From assembly GCF_902809865.1 (NCBI RefSeq), contig NZ_CADDWH010000001.1:248001-312000 (forward strand): 64,000 nt of DNA, written 5' to 3'. Below, piece by piece: positions 1 to 8,981 of the stretch. Each line of letters begins with the position of its first letter. Within the stretch, counting starts at the first letter, position 1. Source of the stretch: Halobacillus sp. Marseille-Q1614 (GTDB lineage Bacteria; Bacillota; Bacilli; Bacillales; Halobacillaceae). The notes beneath the pieces were generated by a model. The model did no database searches. It saw only the letters and a program-made list of their open reading frames with translations, and had not been told where the DNA came from. Position numbers and translations under genes: made by a program.

Positions 1-1
1 T

Positions 2-1237
2 GAAGGAGCTAAATTTCATGACGGAAGTGAAATGACTGCTGATGATGTGAAATACAGCTTTGAAAGAATACTAGATGAGGGTACAGCTTCCCATATTGCT
101 TCCTATTTTAGTGTAGTAGATTCTATTGAAGTGGTAGATGAATACACGATTCAATTTAATCTATCTGAGCCATCAGCTGCTTTTCTTAATAACTTGACGA
201 ATTCCAGTGCTGCTGTTATTCCTGAAGAATTAGTAGATGAAAATGGCGGAGACATCCAGCAAACCGCTGTTGGTACAGGTCCTTTTAAATTTGTGGAATG
301 GGTGCCTGACAGCAAAGTCGTTCTTGAGAAAAATGAAGATTACTACGTAGATGGTGTTCCTAAGCTTGATGAAGTTACTTATTATACGATGAAGGAAGAA
401 GCTTCTCGTTTGTCAGCGATCCGTACAGGAGAAGTTGATCTGACGACAGTTGGAGCGAAATCTGCTTCCCTCCTTGAAGGCCAGGAAAATGTAGAAGTTA
501 TCGATTATCAGTCATTAGAGTACAGCTATGTTGGGTTTAACGTGGATAAAGAACCTTTTAATGATGAGAAGGTGCGCCAAGCGTTAAGTCTTGCCACAGA
601 TAGAAATAAGATTACGGAGATTGCCTGGGATGGGGATGCTGAACAATCAGGGCCTGTAGCTCCTTCTATGGGGGATTGGCCAATTGATGTTAAAGAAGAA
701 GAGCTGTATCAGAGAAATATTGAAAAAGCAAAAGAATTATTAGCAGAAGCGGGTTATGAAGATGGGTTTGAGACTACGATTACAACTGCTTCGACTTATC
801 CAGACATGGTAGATACGGCACAGCTTCTTCAGCAGCAATGGGAAGAAATCGGAGTGAAAGCTTCTATTAATCAAATCGAGTGGGGCGAATACATTGATAC
901 TTGGTCGAACACTTCTGCTGATATTTTAATAGGAAGAAACGGTTCTGGAACGGATCCGGATCGTTCGCTGAATTACTTCTTCCACACAGAAGGATCTGCT
1001 AACGTATGGAATTTCTCTAATGAAGAATTTGATCAAATTGTAGAGGAAGCGAAACAGTCAACTGATCAGGAAGAGCGCAAAGAATTATATACAGAAGCAC
1101 AAAAAATGATCATCGATTTGTCGCCGAACTTGTTCCTCGTTTCTCCTAAAAACTATGTAGCTGTTAACAGCGGCCTGGAAAATTATACACCTTATCCTCA
1201 TAATGCAGAAGATATTGATGAAGTATCTAAAAAATAA
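2..1237 (+). CDS. Oligopeptide/dipeptide ABC transporter substrate-binding protein (5' partial)
   Basis: The reading frame is already open at base 2, so the N-terminus, including any lipoprotein signal, lies outside the window; the internal ATG at 32 is not the start. The visible part carries the family 5 solute-binding signature (KFHDG then TADDVKYSFERI), the GTGPFKFVEW block and a C-terminal SPNLFLVSPKNYVAV stretch typical of OppA/DppA proteins. It would capture peptides or peptide-like ligands outside the membrane and hand them to the two permeases that follow. A stem-loop separates it from the permease genes. The neighbouring anmK gene makes muropeptides a plausible ligand, but this is inference. 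Family assignment is confident, ligand is not. Confidence 0.93.
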   Translation, partial: EGAKFHDGSEMTADDVKYSFERILDEGTASHIASYFSVVDSIEVVDEYTIQFNLSEPSAAFLNNLTNSSAAVIPEELVDENGGDIQQTAVGTGPFKFVEWVPDSKVVLEKNEDYYVDGVPKLDEVTYYTMKEEASRLSAIRTGEVDLTTVGAKSASLLEGQENVEVIDYQSLEYSYVGFNVDKEPFNDEKVRQALSLATDRNKITEIAWDGDAEQSGPVAPSMGDWPIDVKEEELYQRNIEKAKELLAEAGYEDGFETTITTASTYPDMVDTAQLLQQQWEEIGVKASINQIEWGEYIDTWSNTSADILIGRNGSGTDPDRSLNYFFHTEGSANVWNFSNEEFDQIVEEAKQSTDQEERKELYTEAQKMIIDLSPNLFLVSPKNYVAVNSGLENYTPYPHNAEDIDEVSKK

Positions 1238-1245
1238 AAAATTGA

Positions 1246-1269
1246 AGTGCTGCCTTTATAGGCAGCACT
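1246..1269 (+). terminator. Stem-loop after binding-protein gene (attenuator or mRNA stabiliser)
   Basis: A perfect 9-bp stem (AGTGCTGCC / GGCAGCACT) with a 6-nt loop begins 8 bases after the stop codon. No clean T-run follows, so it is more likely partial read-through or 3'-end protection of the abundant binding-protein mRNA than a full terminator. Confidence 0.6.
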
Positions 1270-1296
1270 CACTGTTTATTTAAAGGTGGAAAAAGT

Positions 1297-2241
1297 ATGA
1301 CTACATATATATTGAGAAGAATTTTAATGCTTATTCCGGTGTTATTTGGTGTGTCGGTGTTTATTTTTATTGTTATGAGAATTGTTCCGGGTGATCTAGC
1401 GATGACGATACTTGGAAATAACGCTACTCCGGAATCAATTAAGCAGCTTCGGGAAGATTTTGGACTTAATCTGCCTCTCTATGTTCAATATTTAAATTGG
1501 ATAGGCGGCGTTCTTACTGGGGACTTCGGTGAATCTATGCGTACAGGTAAAGAAGTGCTCCCTGATATATTAAACCGCTTTAAGTTAACTTTCGAGCTTA
1601 CCCTTCTTTCCGCGATCATTTCGTGGATCATTGCGATCCCGCTTGGAGTGATTGCAGCAATTAAGCGTAACTCAAAGACAGACTTTGGGGTTCGGTTAAT
1701 CTCTTTACTTGGAGTATCGATTCCTAACTTTGCACTTGCCATCATTATTATACTCGTTTTATCTTTAGCCTTTTCTTACAGTCCTCCAATAGAATATGTA
1801 GGATTCTTTGAAAACCCACTAAAAAACTTAGAGATCATGATTATTCCATCGATCGTGCTGGGAACCTCAATGGCGGGAGCCGTTATGAGAATGACCCGTT
1901 CATCCGTTTTAGAAATTCTCAGGCAGGATTTTATCAGGACAATCAGGGCTAAAGGAGCTAAAGAGAGATTAGTTATTTTCCAGCATGCGTTAAGAAATGC
2001 CATGATTCCTATATTAACGGTAATAGGACTTCAGGTTGGAACCCTGCTTGGGGGGACGGTCATCATTGAACAAATATTTTCACTCCCTGGGCTCGGCCAG
2101 CTTGTATTAACTGCGATTAATCAAAGGGACTTTATCGTTGTCCAAGGGGCTGTTTTGTTCATTGCTTTTGTTTTTGTATTTATTAATTTACTGGTAGATG
2201 TCCTCTATTCTTATCTCGATCCGAGAATCAAATACAAATAG
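1297..2241 (+). CDS. Oligopeptide/dipeptide ABC transporter permease (DppB/OppB type)
   Basis: A 314-residue integral membrane protein with six predicted membrane segments, the first near residues 8-28. It has the N-terminal OppB/DppB block (YILRRILMLIPVLFGVSVFIF) and the cytoplasmic EAA-type loop around residue 213 (RAKGAKERLVIFQHALRNA) that contacts the ATPases. It forms the inner-membrane channel with the next gene. AAAGGTGG lies about 6 bases upstream of the ATG. The length is normal for the family. Peptide-type transport is well supported; whether the ligand is a free peptide or a muropeptide is open. Confidence 0.94.
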   Translation: MTTYILRRILMLIPVLFGVSVFIFIVMRIVPGDLAMTILGNNATPESIKQLREDFGLNLPLYVQYLNWIGGVLTGDFGESMRTGKEVLPDILNRFKLTFELTLLSAIISWIIAIPLGVIAAIKRNSKTDFGVRLISLLGVSIPNFALAIIIILVLSLAFSYSPPIEYVGFFENPLKNLEIMIIPSIVLGTSMAGAVMRMTRSSVLEILRQDFIRTIRAKGAKERLVIFQHALRNAMIPILTVIGLQVGTLLGGTVIIEQIFSLPGLGQLVLTAINQRDFIVVQGAVLFIAFVFVFINLLVDVLYSYLDPRIKYK

Positions 2242-2265
2242 GTAACAGGAGGAAGGTGAACAGTC

Positions 2266-3093
2266 ATGAAGAGTTTTTTAAAACGGTTAAGAAAGGATCG
2301 AGTCGGGCTCGCCGGATTTATTGGGATTGGTGTGGTGGTACTGATAGGTTTACTCGCTCCGGTCATTGCTCCGTACAGTCCTGAGCAGATGTTTGAGGCT
2401 CATGTAATGGAAGGTCCAAGCCAGAAATTCCTCTTTGGGACAGATGAGTTTGGCCGTGATATATTTTCCAGAATCGTATATGGGGCTCAAGTTTCTCTGC
2501 AGGTCGGGCTGATAGCCGTAGGGATTGGAGCAGGCCTTGGTTTAGTGTTTGGTTTAATCAGCGGTTTTTTTCAGGGGAAAGTCGACCAGGTTATTATGCG
2601 AATCATGGATGTATTTTTCGCATTTCCTGACATTCTTCTGGCACTGACCATTGTAGCTGTTTTAGGACCCAGCCTCACCAATACAATGATTGCAATAGGG
2701 ATTGTATTTATGCCTGTGTTTACGAGGGTAGTACGCGGAACCGTCATAAGCGTGAAAGAAAATGAGTATATTTCCAACGCGGTAGCTATTGGAGTATCTC
2801 CAATAAAAATCATCATAAAACATATTACCCCAAATATAATGGCTCCTTTTATTGTACAGGTCACACTCGGTTTGTCAGGAGCTATTTTAACAGAAGCGGC
2901 TTTAAGCTTTCTGGGCCTGGGGGTTCAGCCGCCTAATCCATCATGGGGAGTGATGCTCAATGATGGCAGAGCCTTAATGGAATTTGCACCATGGACGATT
3001 TTGTTTCCTGCAGGAGCTATTGTGGCGACAATTTTTTGCTTTAACTTATTCGGAGATAGTCTCAGAGATATTTTAGATCCAAAATTAAAGTAA
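2266..3093 (+). CDS. Oligopeptide/dipeptide ABC transporter permease (DppC/OppC type)
   Basis: A 275-residue membrane protein, the second half of the channel heterodimer. It shows the DppC N-terminal block (RVGLAGFIGIGVVVLIGLLAP), the FGTDEFGRDIFSRIVYGA motif near residues 63-80 and an EAA loop (AIGVSPIKIIIKHITPN). The gene follows its partner by 24 bases with an AGGAGG ribosome site, and is followed after 12 bases by anmK, so all are in one operon. Nothing is truncated. Confidence 0.94.
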   Translation: MKSFLKRLRKDRVGLAGFIGIGVVVLIGLLAPVIAPYSPEQMFEAHVMEGPSQKFLFGTDEFGRDIFSRIVYGAQVSLQVGLIAVGIGAGLGLVFGLISGFFQGKVDQVIMRIMDVFFAFPDILLALTIVAVLGPSLTNTMIAIGIVFMPVFTRVVRGTVISVKENEYISNAVAIGVSPIKIIIKHITPNIMAPFIVQVTLGLSGAILTEAALSFLGLGVQPPNPSWGVMLNDGRALMEFAPWTILFPAGAIVATIFCFNLFGDSLRDILDPKLK

Positions 3094-3105
3094 TGAGGTG
3101 TATGA

Positions 3106-4314
3106 ATGAGTAAGGTATATGGAATTGGACTCATGTCAGGTACATCATTAGATGGAATTGATGCTGTACTGGTTGAAAAGAATGAGGATGAGACGAAATT
3201 TCCTTTTCGGATTATCGAGTCATTAACAGAAAGTTATGATGAAGAGATTTATGAATCAATTATGAGAATTTGTGATCCTGAAATGGCAATGATTGAAGAA
3301 GTATCCGCTATGAACATGTACCTTGGCAGAAAGTTTGGGGCTGTTGTTCACAAATTACTGGAAAAAGCGAATAAAAAAGCAGACGACATTCATTTTATCA
3401 GTTCCCATGGACAAACTATTTTTCACCAGCCAATAGAAGGAAAGAAGCGATATGAATTAAAAAATACTCTACAAATTGGAGACCTTTCTGTACTCTCTGA
3501 AGAAACAGGAATTGCGGTTGTCGGGGATTTTAGAACAGCTGATATGGCTGTTGGGGGACAGGGAGCGCCGCTAGTATCGTATCTGGATTACCTGCTGTTT
3601 AGCAGAGACGGAAAAGCAAGAGCTGTTCAAAATATTGGCGGTATTGGAAACGTTACATATATTCCATCTGATGGTGATATATCACAAGTTAAATCTTTTG
3701 ATACGGGACCCGGAAATATGGTGATTGATGCAGTCGTTCATTCACTAACGAATGGTAAATTAACTTTTGACTGTGAAGGCAAAATAGCTAAACAAGGCAA
3801 AGTAAATGAAGAAGTGCTCACTCATCTTATGGATCATGAATATTTTCAAATTCCCCTTCCTAAAACAACAGGAAGGGAACTGTTTGGCAGATCTTTCACA
3901 ACAAGGCTTATGAATGAATTCAGCCATGTATCCGATGAAGACCTAATTACAACGGTCAGTGAATGGACAGTAGTGTCCATTGTAAAAGGATATCAGGATT
4001 TCATAGAGGTAGATGGAATAAAGCTGGATGAGGTTATCATTGGAGGCGGCGGGAGCTTTAATCTTTACCTTCTCGATCGGTTACAGCAGAAAATGCCTCA
4101 TACGAAGGTGAGAACGATCGATGATTTCGGAATCTCAAGTTCATTTAAAGAAGCTTTAGCTTTTGCTGTAATGGGATATCAAACGATCCAAGGAAAGGAA
4201 AACCAAATTCCTGCAGCCACTGGCGCTGAACGTCCGGTCATCATGGGGAAAATTGCATACTCTCAGCCAGCTGCCTATGAGCGGGTCATGTCTATAAGGA
4301 GTGGAATACGTTGA
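3106..4314 (+). CDS. anmK: Anhydro-N-acetylmuramic acid kinase
   Basis: A 402-residue sugar kinase of the ASKHA fold. AnmK opens the 1,6-anhydro ring of anhydro-MurNAc and phosphorylates it to MurNAc-6-phosphate for cell-wall recycling. The family signature GLMSGTSLDGIDAVL at residues 8-22 forms the phosphate-binding loop. SSHGQTIFHQP near residue 103, GGIGNVTY and FDTGPGN follow as in the family. It sits between the permease and ATPase genes of a peptide-type ABC importer, and its stop codon overlaps the TTG start of the next gene by four bases (TTGA), so translation is probably coupled. This suggests the importer brings in anhydro-muropeptides or their sugar part. AnmK assignment is confident; the importer link is inference. 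Confidence 0.95.
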   Translation: MSKVYGIGLMSGTSLDGIDAVLVEKNEDETKFPFRIIESLTESYDEEIYESIMRICDPEMAMIEEVSAMNMYLGRKFGAVVHKLLEKANKKADDIHFISSHGQTIFHQPIEGKKRYELKNTLQIGDLSVLSEETGIAVVGDFRTADMAVGGQGAPLVSYLDYLLFSRDGKARAVQNIGGIGNVTYIPSDGDISQVKSFDTGPGNMVIDAVVHSLTNGKLTFDCEGKIAKQGKVNEEVLTHLMDHEYFQIPLPKTTGRELFGRSFTTRLMNEFSHVSDEDLITTVSEWTVVSIVKGYQDFIEVDGIKLDEVIIGGGGSFNLYLLDRLQQKMPHTKVRTIDDFGISSSFKEALAFAVMGYQTIQGKENQIPAATGAERPVIMGKIAYSQPAAYERVMSIRSGIR

Positions 4315-5357
4315 ACAGCCCAATCCTTTTGATAAAAGATTTATCCATAGACGTGAAGATTGATAAAACATATCACAACATTGTCAATCGTTTAAGTTTA
4401 TCGATTGCTAAAAAGCAAAAGTATGGGATCGTTGGAGAGTCAGGCAGCGGAAAAAGCTTAACTTCTCTGGCCATTCTTAATTTACTGGCAGATTCTTTAG
4501 CTGTAAGTAATGGAGAAATCTTGTTTGAACAATCTAAAGATCTTCTCAAACTTTCTAAGAAAGAAATCAGGGAAATCCGCGGGAAAGAAATCGCGATGAT
4601 TTTTCAGGAACCGATGACAGCGTTAGATCCAATTTTTACGATCGAATATCAAATGATAGAGGTACTAAAAATCCACTTTAATTATACAAAACAAGAAATG
4701 CATCAAAAGATTGTAGACATATTAAAAGATGTAGGAATCCCAAGACCTGAGTCCATGATGAAAAGCTACCCGCATGAATTGTCCGGTGGCATGCGTCAGC
4801 GTATAGTTATTGCCATGGCGCTTATTTGTAAACCTAAACTGTTAATTGCCGATGAGCCTACAACGGCTCTTGATGTTACCATTCAAGCCCAGATATTAGA
4901 TTTGATGAACGAACTTACCGAAAAATATGATACATCCATCCTAATGATTACACATGATCTCGGTGTAATTAATGAAACATGTGAGCGAGTGGCTGTTATG
5001 TATGCCGGTGAAGTTGTAGAAGAAAGTACGGTCGATGATTTATTTAATGATCCTAAGCATCCCTACACCCAGGGATTATTAAAATCGATTCATACACTGG
5101 GGGATCGCTCCCAAAGACTTTATTCGATAGCGGGGAATGTACCGACACCGGCGCAAATGAGTAAGGAGGGCTGCCGGTTTGCCTCACGATGTCCACACGC
5201 CATGGAATTATGCAGATTAGAGACCCCCCATTATGCGGAGGTTTCCAAAGACCATGTAAGTAAATGCTGGCTGCATACAGAAAGAGGTGAATTCCGTGAC
5301 AACAAACAAACAGCAAATTCTCCGAGTAAAGGACATGAAAACTTACTTTCCAATTAA
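4311..5357 (+). CDS. Oligopeptide ABC transporter ATP-binding protein (DppD/OppD type)
   Basis: A 348-residue ABC ATPase. Visible motifs are Walker A GESGSGKS near residue 43, signature LSGGMRQR, Walker B LLIADEPT and H-loop ITHDLG. The C-terminal extension CRFASRCPHAMELC is typical of peptide-transporter ATPases. The start is TTG at 4311, overlapping the anmK stop, with AAGGAG about 10 bases upstream. It powers the permease pair together with the next gene. Confidence 0.94.
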   Translation: MNSPILLIKDLSIDVKIDKTYHNIVNRLSLSIAKKQKYGIVGESGSGKSLTSLAILNLLADSLAVSNGEILFEQSKDLLKLSKKEIREIRGKEIAMIFQEPMTALDPIFTIEYQMIEVLKIHFNYTKQEMHQKIVDILKDVGIPRPESMMKSYPHELSGGMRQRIVIAMALICKPKLLIADEPTTALDVTIQAQILDLMNELTEKYDTSILMITHDLGVINETCERVAVMYAGEVVEESTVDDLFNDPKHPYTQGLLKSIHTLGDRSQRLYSIAGNVPTPAQMSKEGCRFASRCPHAMELCRLETPHYAEVSKDHVSKCWLHTERGEFRDNKQTANSPSKGHENLLSN

Positions 5358-6321
5358 GGAAGGAATTTTTAAGAGAACAAAAAATCATGTACGGGCTGTA
5401 GACGGGATCAGTTTTGATGTGTATGAACAGGAAACCTTTTCGCTGGTAGGAGAGAGTGGCTGTGGAAAATCAACGACGGGAAAGTCAATCCTTCGTTTAA
5501 TAGAACCTACAGCGGGGGAGGTTTTTTATAAAGGTGAAAATATCTTAGGGTACTCACAAAAAGAATTCAGGAAGTATCGTAAAGATATGCAAATGATTTT
5601 CCAGGATCCCTTTAGTTCATTAAATCCAAGAATGACAGTAAAAAACTTATTACTGGAGCCATTACTCACTCATAAACTTTATCCTAAGAAAGAAGCATTA
5701 GTAAAAGTCTATAATATAGCTGAACGAGTAGGTTTATCGAAGGAACAAGTGTCACGGCACCCCCATGAGTTCAGTGGAGGCCAGCGTCAACGGATCAGCA
5801 TTGCGCGAGCCCTTATTATGAATCCGAAGCTGATCATTTTAGATGAAGCCGTTTCTGCACTTGATGTTTCTATTCAGGCACAAATATTAAATTTGTTAAT
5901 TGATTTGCAGGAAGAATTTAAGTTAACGTATGTCTTTATTTCACATGACTTGAATGTCGTAAAACACTTAAGCGATCGGATTGGAGTTATGTATTTAGGG
6001 AAAATGATGGAAATGGCGAGTGCGGAATCGTTATTTGAGAACCCGTTGCATCCCTATACTAAATCACTGCTTTCAGCCATCCCCTCGTATGATCGAACGA
6101 AAAAGAAAGAAAGAATTATTCTAAAAGGGGATGTTCCCGATCCTTCCCACCCTCCTTCAGGCTGCCCTTTTCAATTAAGGTGTCCTCAGGTGCATGAGAG
6201 GTGTGAAATTCAGATGCCTGCTTACCAAGAGGTGGATGACAATCACTGGGTAGCTTGTCATTTATTTGATGAAGAGGAAGTGAAGGAAGATCGCTCGAAA
6301 TTCATAGCACAAATGAAATAA
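5296..6321 (+). CDS. Oligopeptide ABC transporter ATP-binding protein (DppF/OppF type)
   Basis: An ABC ATPase of 341 residues, with Walker A GESGCGKST, signature FSGGQRQR, Walker B LIILDEAVSALD and the C-terminal cysteine block CPFQLRCPQVHERC. I prefer the GTG at 5296, because AAAGAGGTGA ends five bases before it; the in-frame GTG at 5287 lies inside that ribosome site. The gene overlaps the end of the DppD-type gene by about 60 bases in another frame, which suggests tight coupling. It is the last gene of the importer operon. In the Walker B region the usual DEPVSALD is DEAVSALD, a tolerated variation. Confidence 0.93.
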   Translation: MTTNKQQILRVKDMKTYFPIKEGIFKRTKNHVRAVDGISFDVYEQETFSLVGESGCGKSTTGKSILRLIEPTAGEVFYKGENILGYSQKEFRKYRKDMQMIFQDPFSSLNPRMTVKNLLLEPLLTHKLYPKKEALVKVYNIAERVGLSKEQVSRHPHEFSGGQRQRISIARALIMNPKLIILDEAVSALDVSIQAQILNLLIDLQEEFKLTYVFISHDLNVVKHLSDRIGVMYLGKMMEMASAESLFENPLHPYTKSLLSAIPSYDRTKKKERIILKGDVPDPSHPPSGCPFQLRCPQVHERCEIQMPAYQEVDDNHWVACHLFDEEEVKEDRSKFIAQMK

Positions 6322-6495
6322 ACTAACATTTCAAAGAGGTAATTCAATGATAGAAAGGGTCTCCTTATTAATAGAAACTAAAAACTTACTAACCTGAGTT
6401 GTTCAATGGAATAATCAACATTTCATTTTTCAAATGTAATGAAGGCAATAAGTGAAAGGTGAAAAGCTTTGAAAACCACGGAATATGAAAAGATT

Positions 6496-6507
6496 GGTAC
6501 CAGATAC
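6496..6507 (+). repeat. GGTACCAGATAC element
   Basis: One member of a small family of intergenic GGTACC(A/T)G(G/A)TAC motifs in this window; others lie near 10926, 10953, 22325, 28075 and 62359. This copy is in the 234-base gap after the peptide-importer operon. Confidence 0.4.
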
Positions 6508-6513
6508 TAAAGA

Positions 6514-6555
6514 AATAAAAAAGGATGGCCATCACTAAGCCTATCCCTTTTATTC
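6514..6555. terminator. Bidirectional terminator between convergent operons
   Basis: An imperfect inverted repeat (AATAAAAAAGGATGG against CCTATCCCTTTTATT) lies between the plus-strand ABC operon and the minus-strand regulator. A- and T-rich flanks would serve both directions. The rest of the gap (6322-6513) shows no gene. Confidence 0.5.
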
Positions 6556-7467
6556 TTATTCAATTTTTATTTTCATCACAATGCCTTGTTCGTGATTGCC
6601 GAACTTCGGTCCGAATATGTTAAGCCCGCCTTTATTTACCGCTTCTTCTTTAATTCCTAAACGAAAGGCAATATAGGGAAGCTTATCAAGTTGAAGGTCA
6701 TTTATTTTAACTGATGAAATTTGTTCATTATCTATATAAGATCCTTCTTTTGTAATTTTCCATTGTTTGAGGAGTCCGTATTGTGTTAAATTAGTGCGCC
6801 ACCAGTCAGGGGTTAAGGATCCCCTTTCTCCTCCGAAATCTCCTGGTGATGTCCATGTTCCGGTTTCTCTATTGTTCACCCATGTGGTGATGTCAGAGGG
6901 CCAGTCAAGCTTATGGTTAGGGGCTTCTGAGCATATCTCTACACTAAACTCAATTTCTTTAGGTTCATGACCATATGGGATGCGGTTAGGAAAACGGTAT
7001 TCTACGTAACCGTCACGAAAGTACAGCAGCTGAGCCTTCTTTCGGTCCCGCTCGTAAAAGGAGCGTGGATCGTCTTGGTTGCCAATGTAATCTATCTCAC
7101 TCACAATCCCGCAATGAGGAAGAGCATGGCAGTCAATATATTCACCAATGTCCATTTCAAGAATGACTTCGTGTTCAGTGGATTTTTCTTCTGAATTATA
7201 TAAGTCAATTTGGATACGATCATAATTCATGGCGCTTACTTTTTGGGTGCCTCTGCCAGGAACCAGTTCAGTTAAAATTAAATCTACCTTCTCCAGCTTA
7301 TTGATATGGGAAGCAGTTGTAGAGAATGGGAGATTTAGTTTCTCAGACAATTCATTGACATTATGGGGTTTTTCGCTTAATAACTTGAGTATCTGTATAC
7401 GTGTTGGATTAGCTAGCGCTTTATTAATTGGCAGCATATTTTCAAAAGTAAGGGGTAGCTTTTTCAC
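6556..7467 (-). CDS. ArsR-family transcriptional regulator with large C-terminal domain
   Basis: A 303-residue protein. Residues about 10-85 form an ArsR-type winged helix (NPTRIQILKLLSEKPHNVNELSEKL, then FSTTASHINKLEKVDLI). The remaining 200 or so residues are rich in W, Y, G and acidic residues and look like a beta-rich ligand-binding domain that I do not recognise; classical ArsR proteins are only about 100 residues. The metal-binding cysteine motif of ArsR is absent, so a sugar ligand is more likely. The start is a GTG with TGGAGG upstream. It is the last gene after a GH2 glycosidase and a symporter on the same strand, and probably regulates them. The function of the C-terminal domain is unknown. 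Confidence 0.82.
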   Translation of the reverse strand: MKKLPLTFENMLPINKALANPTRIQILKLLSEKPHNVNELSEKLNLPFSTTASHINKLEKVDLILTELVPGRGTQKVSAMNYDRIQIDLYNSEEKSTEHEVILEMDIGEYIDCHALPHCGIVSEIDYIGNQDDPRSFYERDRKKAQLLYFRDGYVEYRFPNRIPYGHEPKEIEFSVEICSEAPNHKLDWPSDITTWVNNRETGTWTSPGDFGGERGSLTPDWWRTNLTQYGLLKQWKITKEGSYIDNEQISSVKINDLQLDKLPYIAFRLGIKEEAVNKGGLNIFGPKFGNHEQGIVMKIKIE

Positions 7468-7532
7468 AAGAGAGCCTCCATACGTCTAATTTCTTCTATT
7501 ATAACAGAGGAATTTTTCTATAAAAATGCGAC

Positions 7533-7563
7533 AAGCGAAGGATTATAGAAAGATCCTTCGCTT
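7533..7563 (-). terminator. Stem-loop between symporter and regulator genes
   Basis: A perfect 11-bp stem (AAGCGAAGGAT / ATCCTTCGCTT) with a 9-nt loop lies just after the symporter stop codon on the minus strand, with TTTTT about eight bases beyond. It should end most transcripts of the glycosidase-symporter pair before the regulator gene. Confidence 0.75.
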
Positions 7564-7569
7564 AAGCCT

Positions 7570-8964
7570 CTAATGACCAAGGGGTGCCTGATTGTTTTCT
7601 TTTCTTAAATGAATTTTGGCAAGTGTTTCTTTGTATTCCGTTTCTGTATAGGAGTAGAAATACATAATGATGAAGCGGATAATCGATCCAACCGCTGGAA
7701 GTAAGGCAATTACGAAAAAGAGCATGTCCAGGGTGAATTCGCTTTGCGCTTGATTAGATTGATAGTTAACTGCTGTAAGGATAAGCCCTGTACCACCGCC
7801 GGCAATAGCCACTGATAATTTTCCTGTAAACGTCTGGCCGGAGAATATAACAGCTTCATTTCTCTTTCCGGTTTTTAATTCCGTGTATTCAATTGTTTCT
7901 GCTAACATGGAAGAGATCAGCGGACCGGTGGCCGTATAAAGGATCATCGTTACCGCAATAAATACGAACGATACGATAACACTTGAATATCCAAGAGAGA
8001 ACCAAATGATTCGCACCACGACATCTGCTGCAACGATCGTCATAAGCATATGTTTCTTTTTAAATCTTTTAGCTAAAGATGGGATAATGAAAAATCCAAT
8101 ACAACTTGCAAAGCTAATAATTCCAAATATCGACATCAATGAAGCGCTGCCAAGATTGTAAGTGAAAAAGAAGATATTTAAAGCCTGGGTAATGTTCATA
8201 AATACGTTACAGAAAAACACAACTAATATAGCAAACATTGGTTTATTCGCTTTGATGGCTCGTACACCATCTGAGAACTTGACTTTCGTTTTCGGTGGTT
8301 TTACACGTTCTTTAGTATTTTTGAAACCGTTTAACATAATAGGTACAGCAAATACCATCAATACGACTGTGGCTAAGAAGTACCCTTGTCCCATATCTCC
8401 TCCCCCAAGCCATTCTGTGAGTGGGATAAAGATGGTAGGTGATAAGGCTATTCCTGTAAAAACCCCCATATTAGCAAAAGTAATCAATTTAGTTCGCTGC
8501 TGAGGATCCTGACTCATCACAGAGGACAATGACCAGAAAGGAACATCGGAAGCTGTATAGACCATTCCCCATAAAATATAAGTTCCGCCTGCGTAAATTA
8601 GTTTAGCTGTCATACTCATCCCATCGAGCGGGATGAAGCATGCAATGGTAGAAAGCGCTATAAAGAAAGGCATAAATTTAAGGAAAGGTCTAAATTTCCC
8701 ATCTTTCGAGTGAAGGGTGTCAATTATTGAAGCCATAAGAGGATCGTTAATTGCATCCCACGTTCGAGCGATGAGAAAGATAATGCTGGCTGCGGCTGCA
8801 GAAATTCCCAGGATATCCGTATAGAAGAATAATATATAGGACCCTAACAACCCAAAGCTAATACATTGGGCAAATCCATAACCAAAATACGAAGCAATTT
8901 CTTTTGAACGAATATCTTCTTTCACATGTACCTCTGCAGATGAATTATCTCTAACTGGTTCCAT
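7570..8964 (-). CDS. GPH-family sugar:cation symporter (MFS)
   Basis: A 464-residue, twelve-helix membrane protein of the glycoside-pentoside-hexuronide:cation symporter family (MelB/UidB/YihO type). Evidence is the N-terminal block SYFGYGFAQCISFGLLGSYILFFYTD, the RTWDAINDPLMASIID motif near residues 66-80 that holds the cation-site aspartates, and LWGMVYTASDVPFWSL. It begins 17 bases after the GH2 stop codon with AAGGAGGA upstream, so the two are co-transcribed, and it presumably imports the glycoside or sugar that the GH2 enzyme handles. The substrate is not identifiable from sequence alone. Confidence 0.9.
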   Translation of the reverse strand: MEPVRDNSSAEVHVKEDIRSKEIASYFGYGFAQCISFGLLGSYILFFYTDILGISAAAASIIFLIARTWDAINDPLMASIIDTLHSKDGKFRPFLKFMPFFIALSTIACFIPLDGMSMTAKLIYAGGTYILWGMVYTASDVPFWSLSSVMSQDPQQRTKLITFANMGVFTGIALSPTIFIPLTEWLGGGDMGQGYFLATVVLMVFAVPIMLNGFKNTKERVKPPKTKVKFSDGVRAIKANKPMFAILVVFFCNVFMNITQALNIFFFTYNLGSASLMSIFGIISFASCIGFFIIPSLAKRFKKKHMLMTIVAADVVVRIIWFSLGYSSVIVSFVFIAVTMILYTATGPLISSMLAETIEYTELKTGKRNEAVIFSGQTFTGKLSVAIAGGGTGLILTAVNYQSNQAQSEFTLDMLFFVIALLPAVGSIIRFIIMYFYSYTETEYKETLAKIHLRKENNQAPLGH

Positions 8965-8981
8965 AGTAAACTCCTCCTTTT

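Noticed and set aside
5053-5388. 111-residue minus-strand frame
   Set aside because: Lies entirely over two well-supported ABC ATPase genes; composition rich in C, H and S as expected for antisense shadow.
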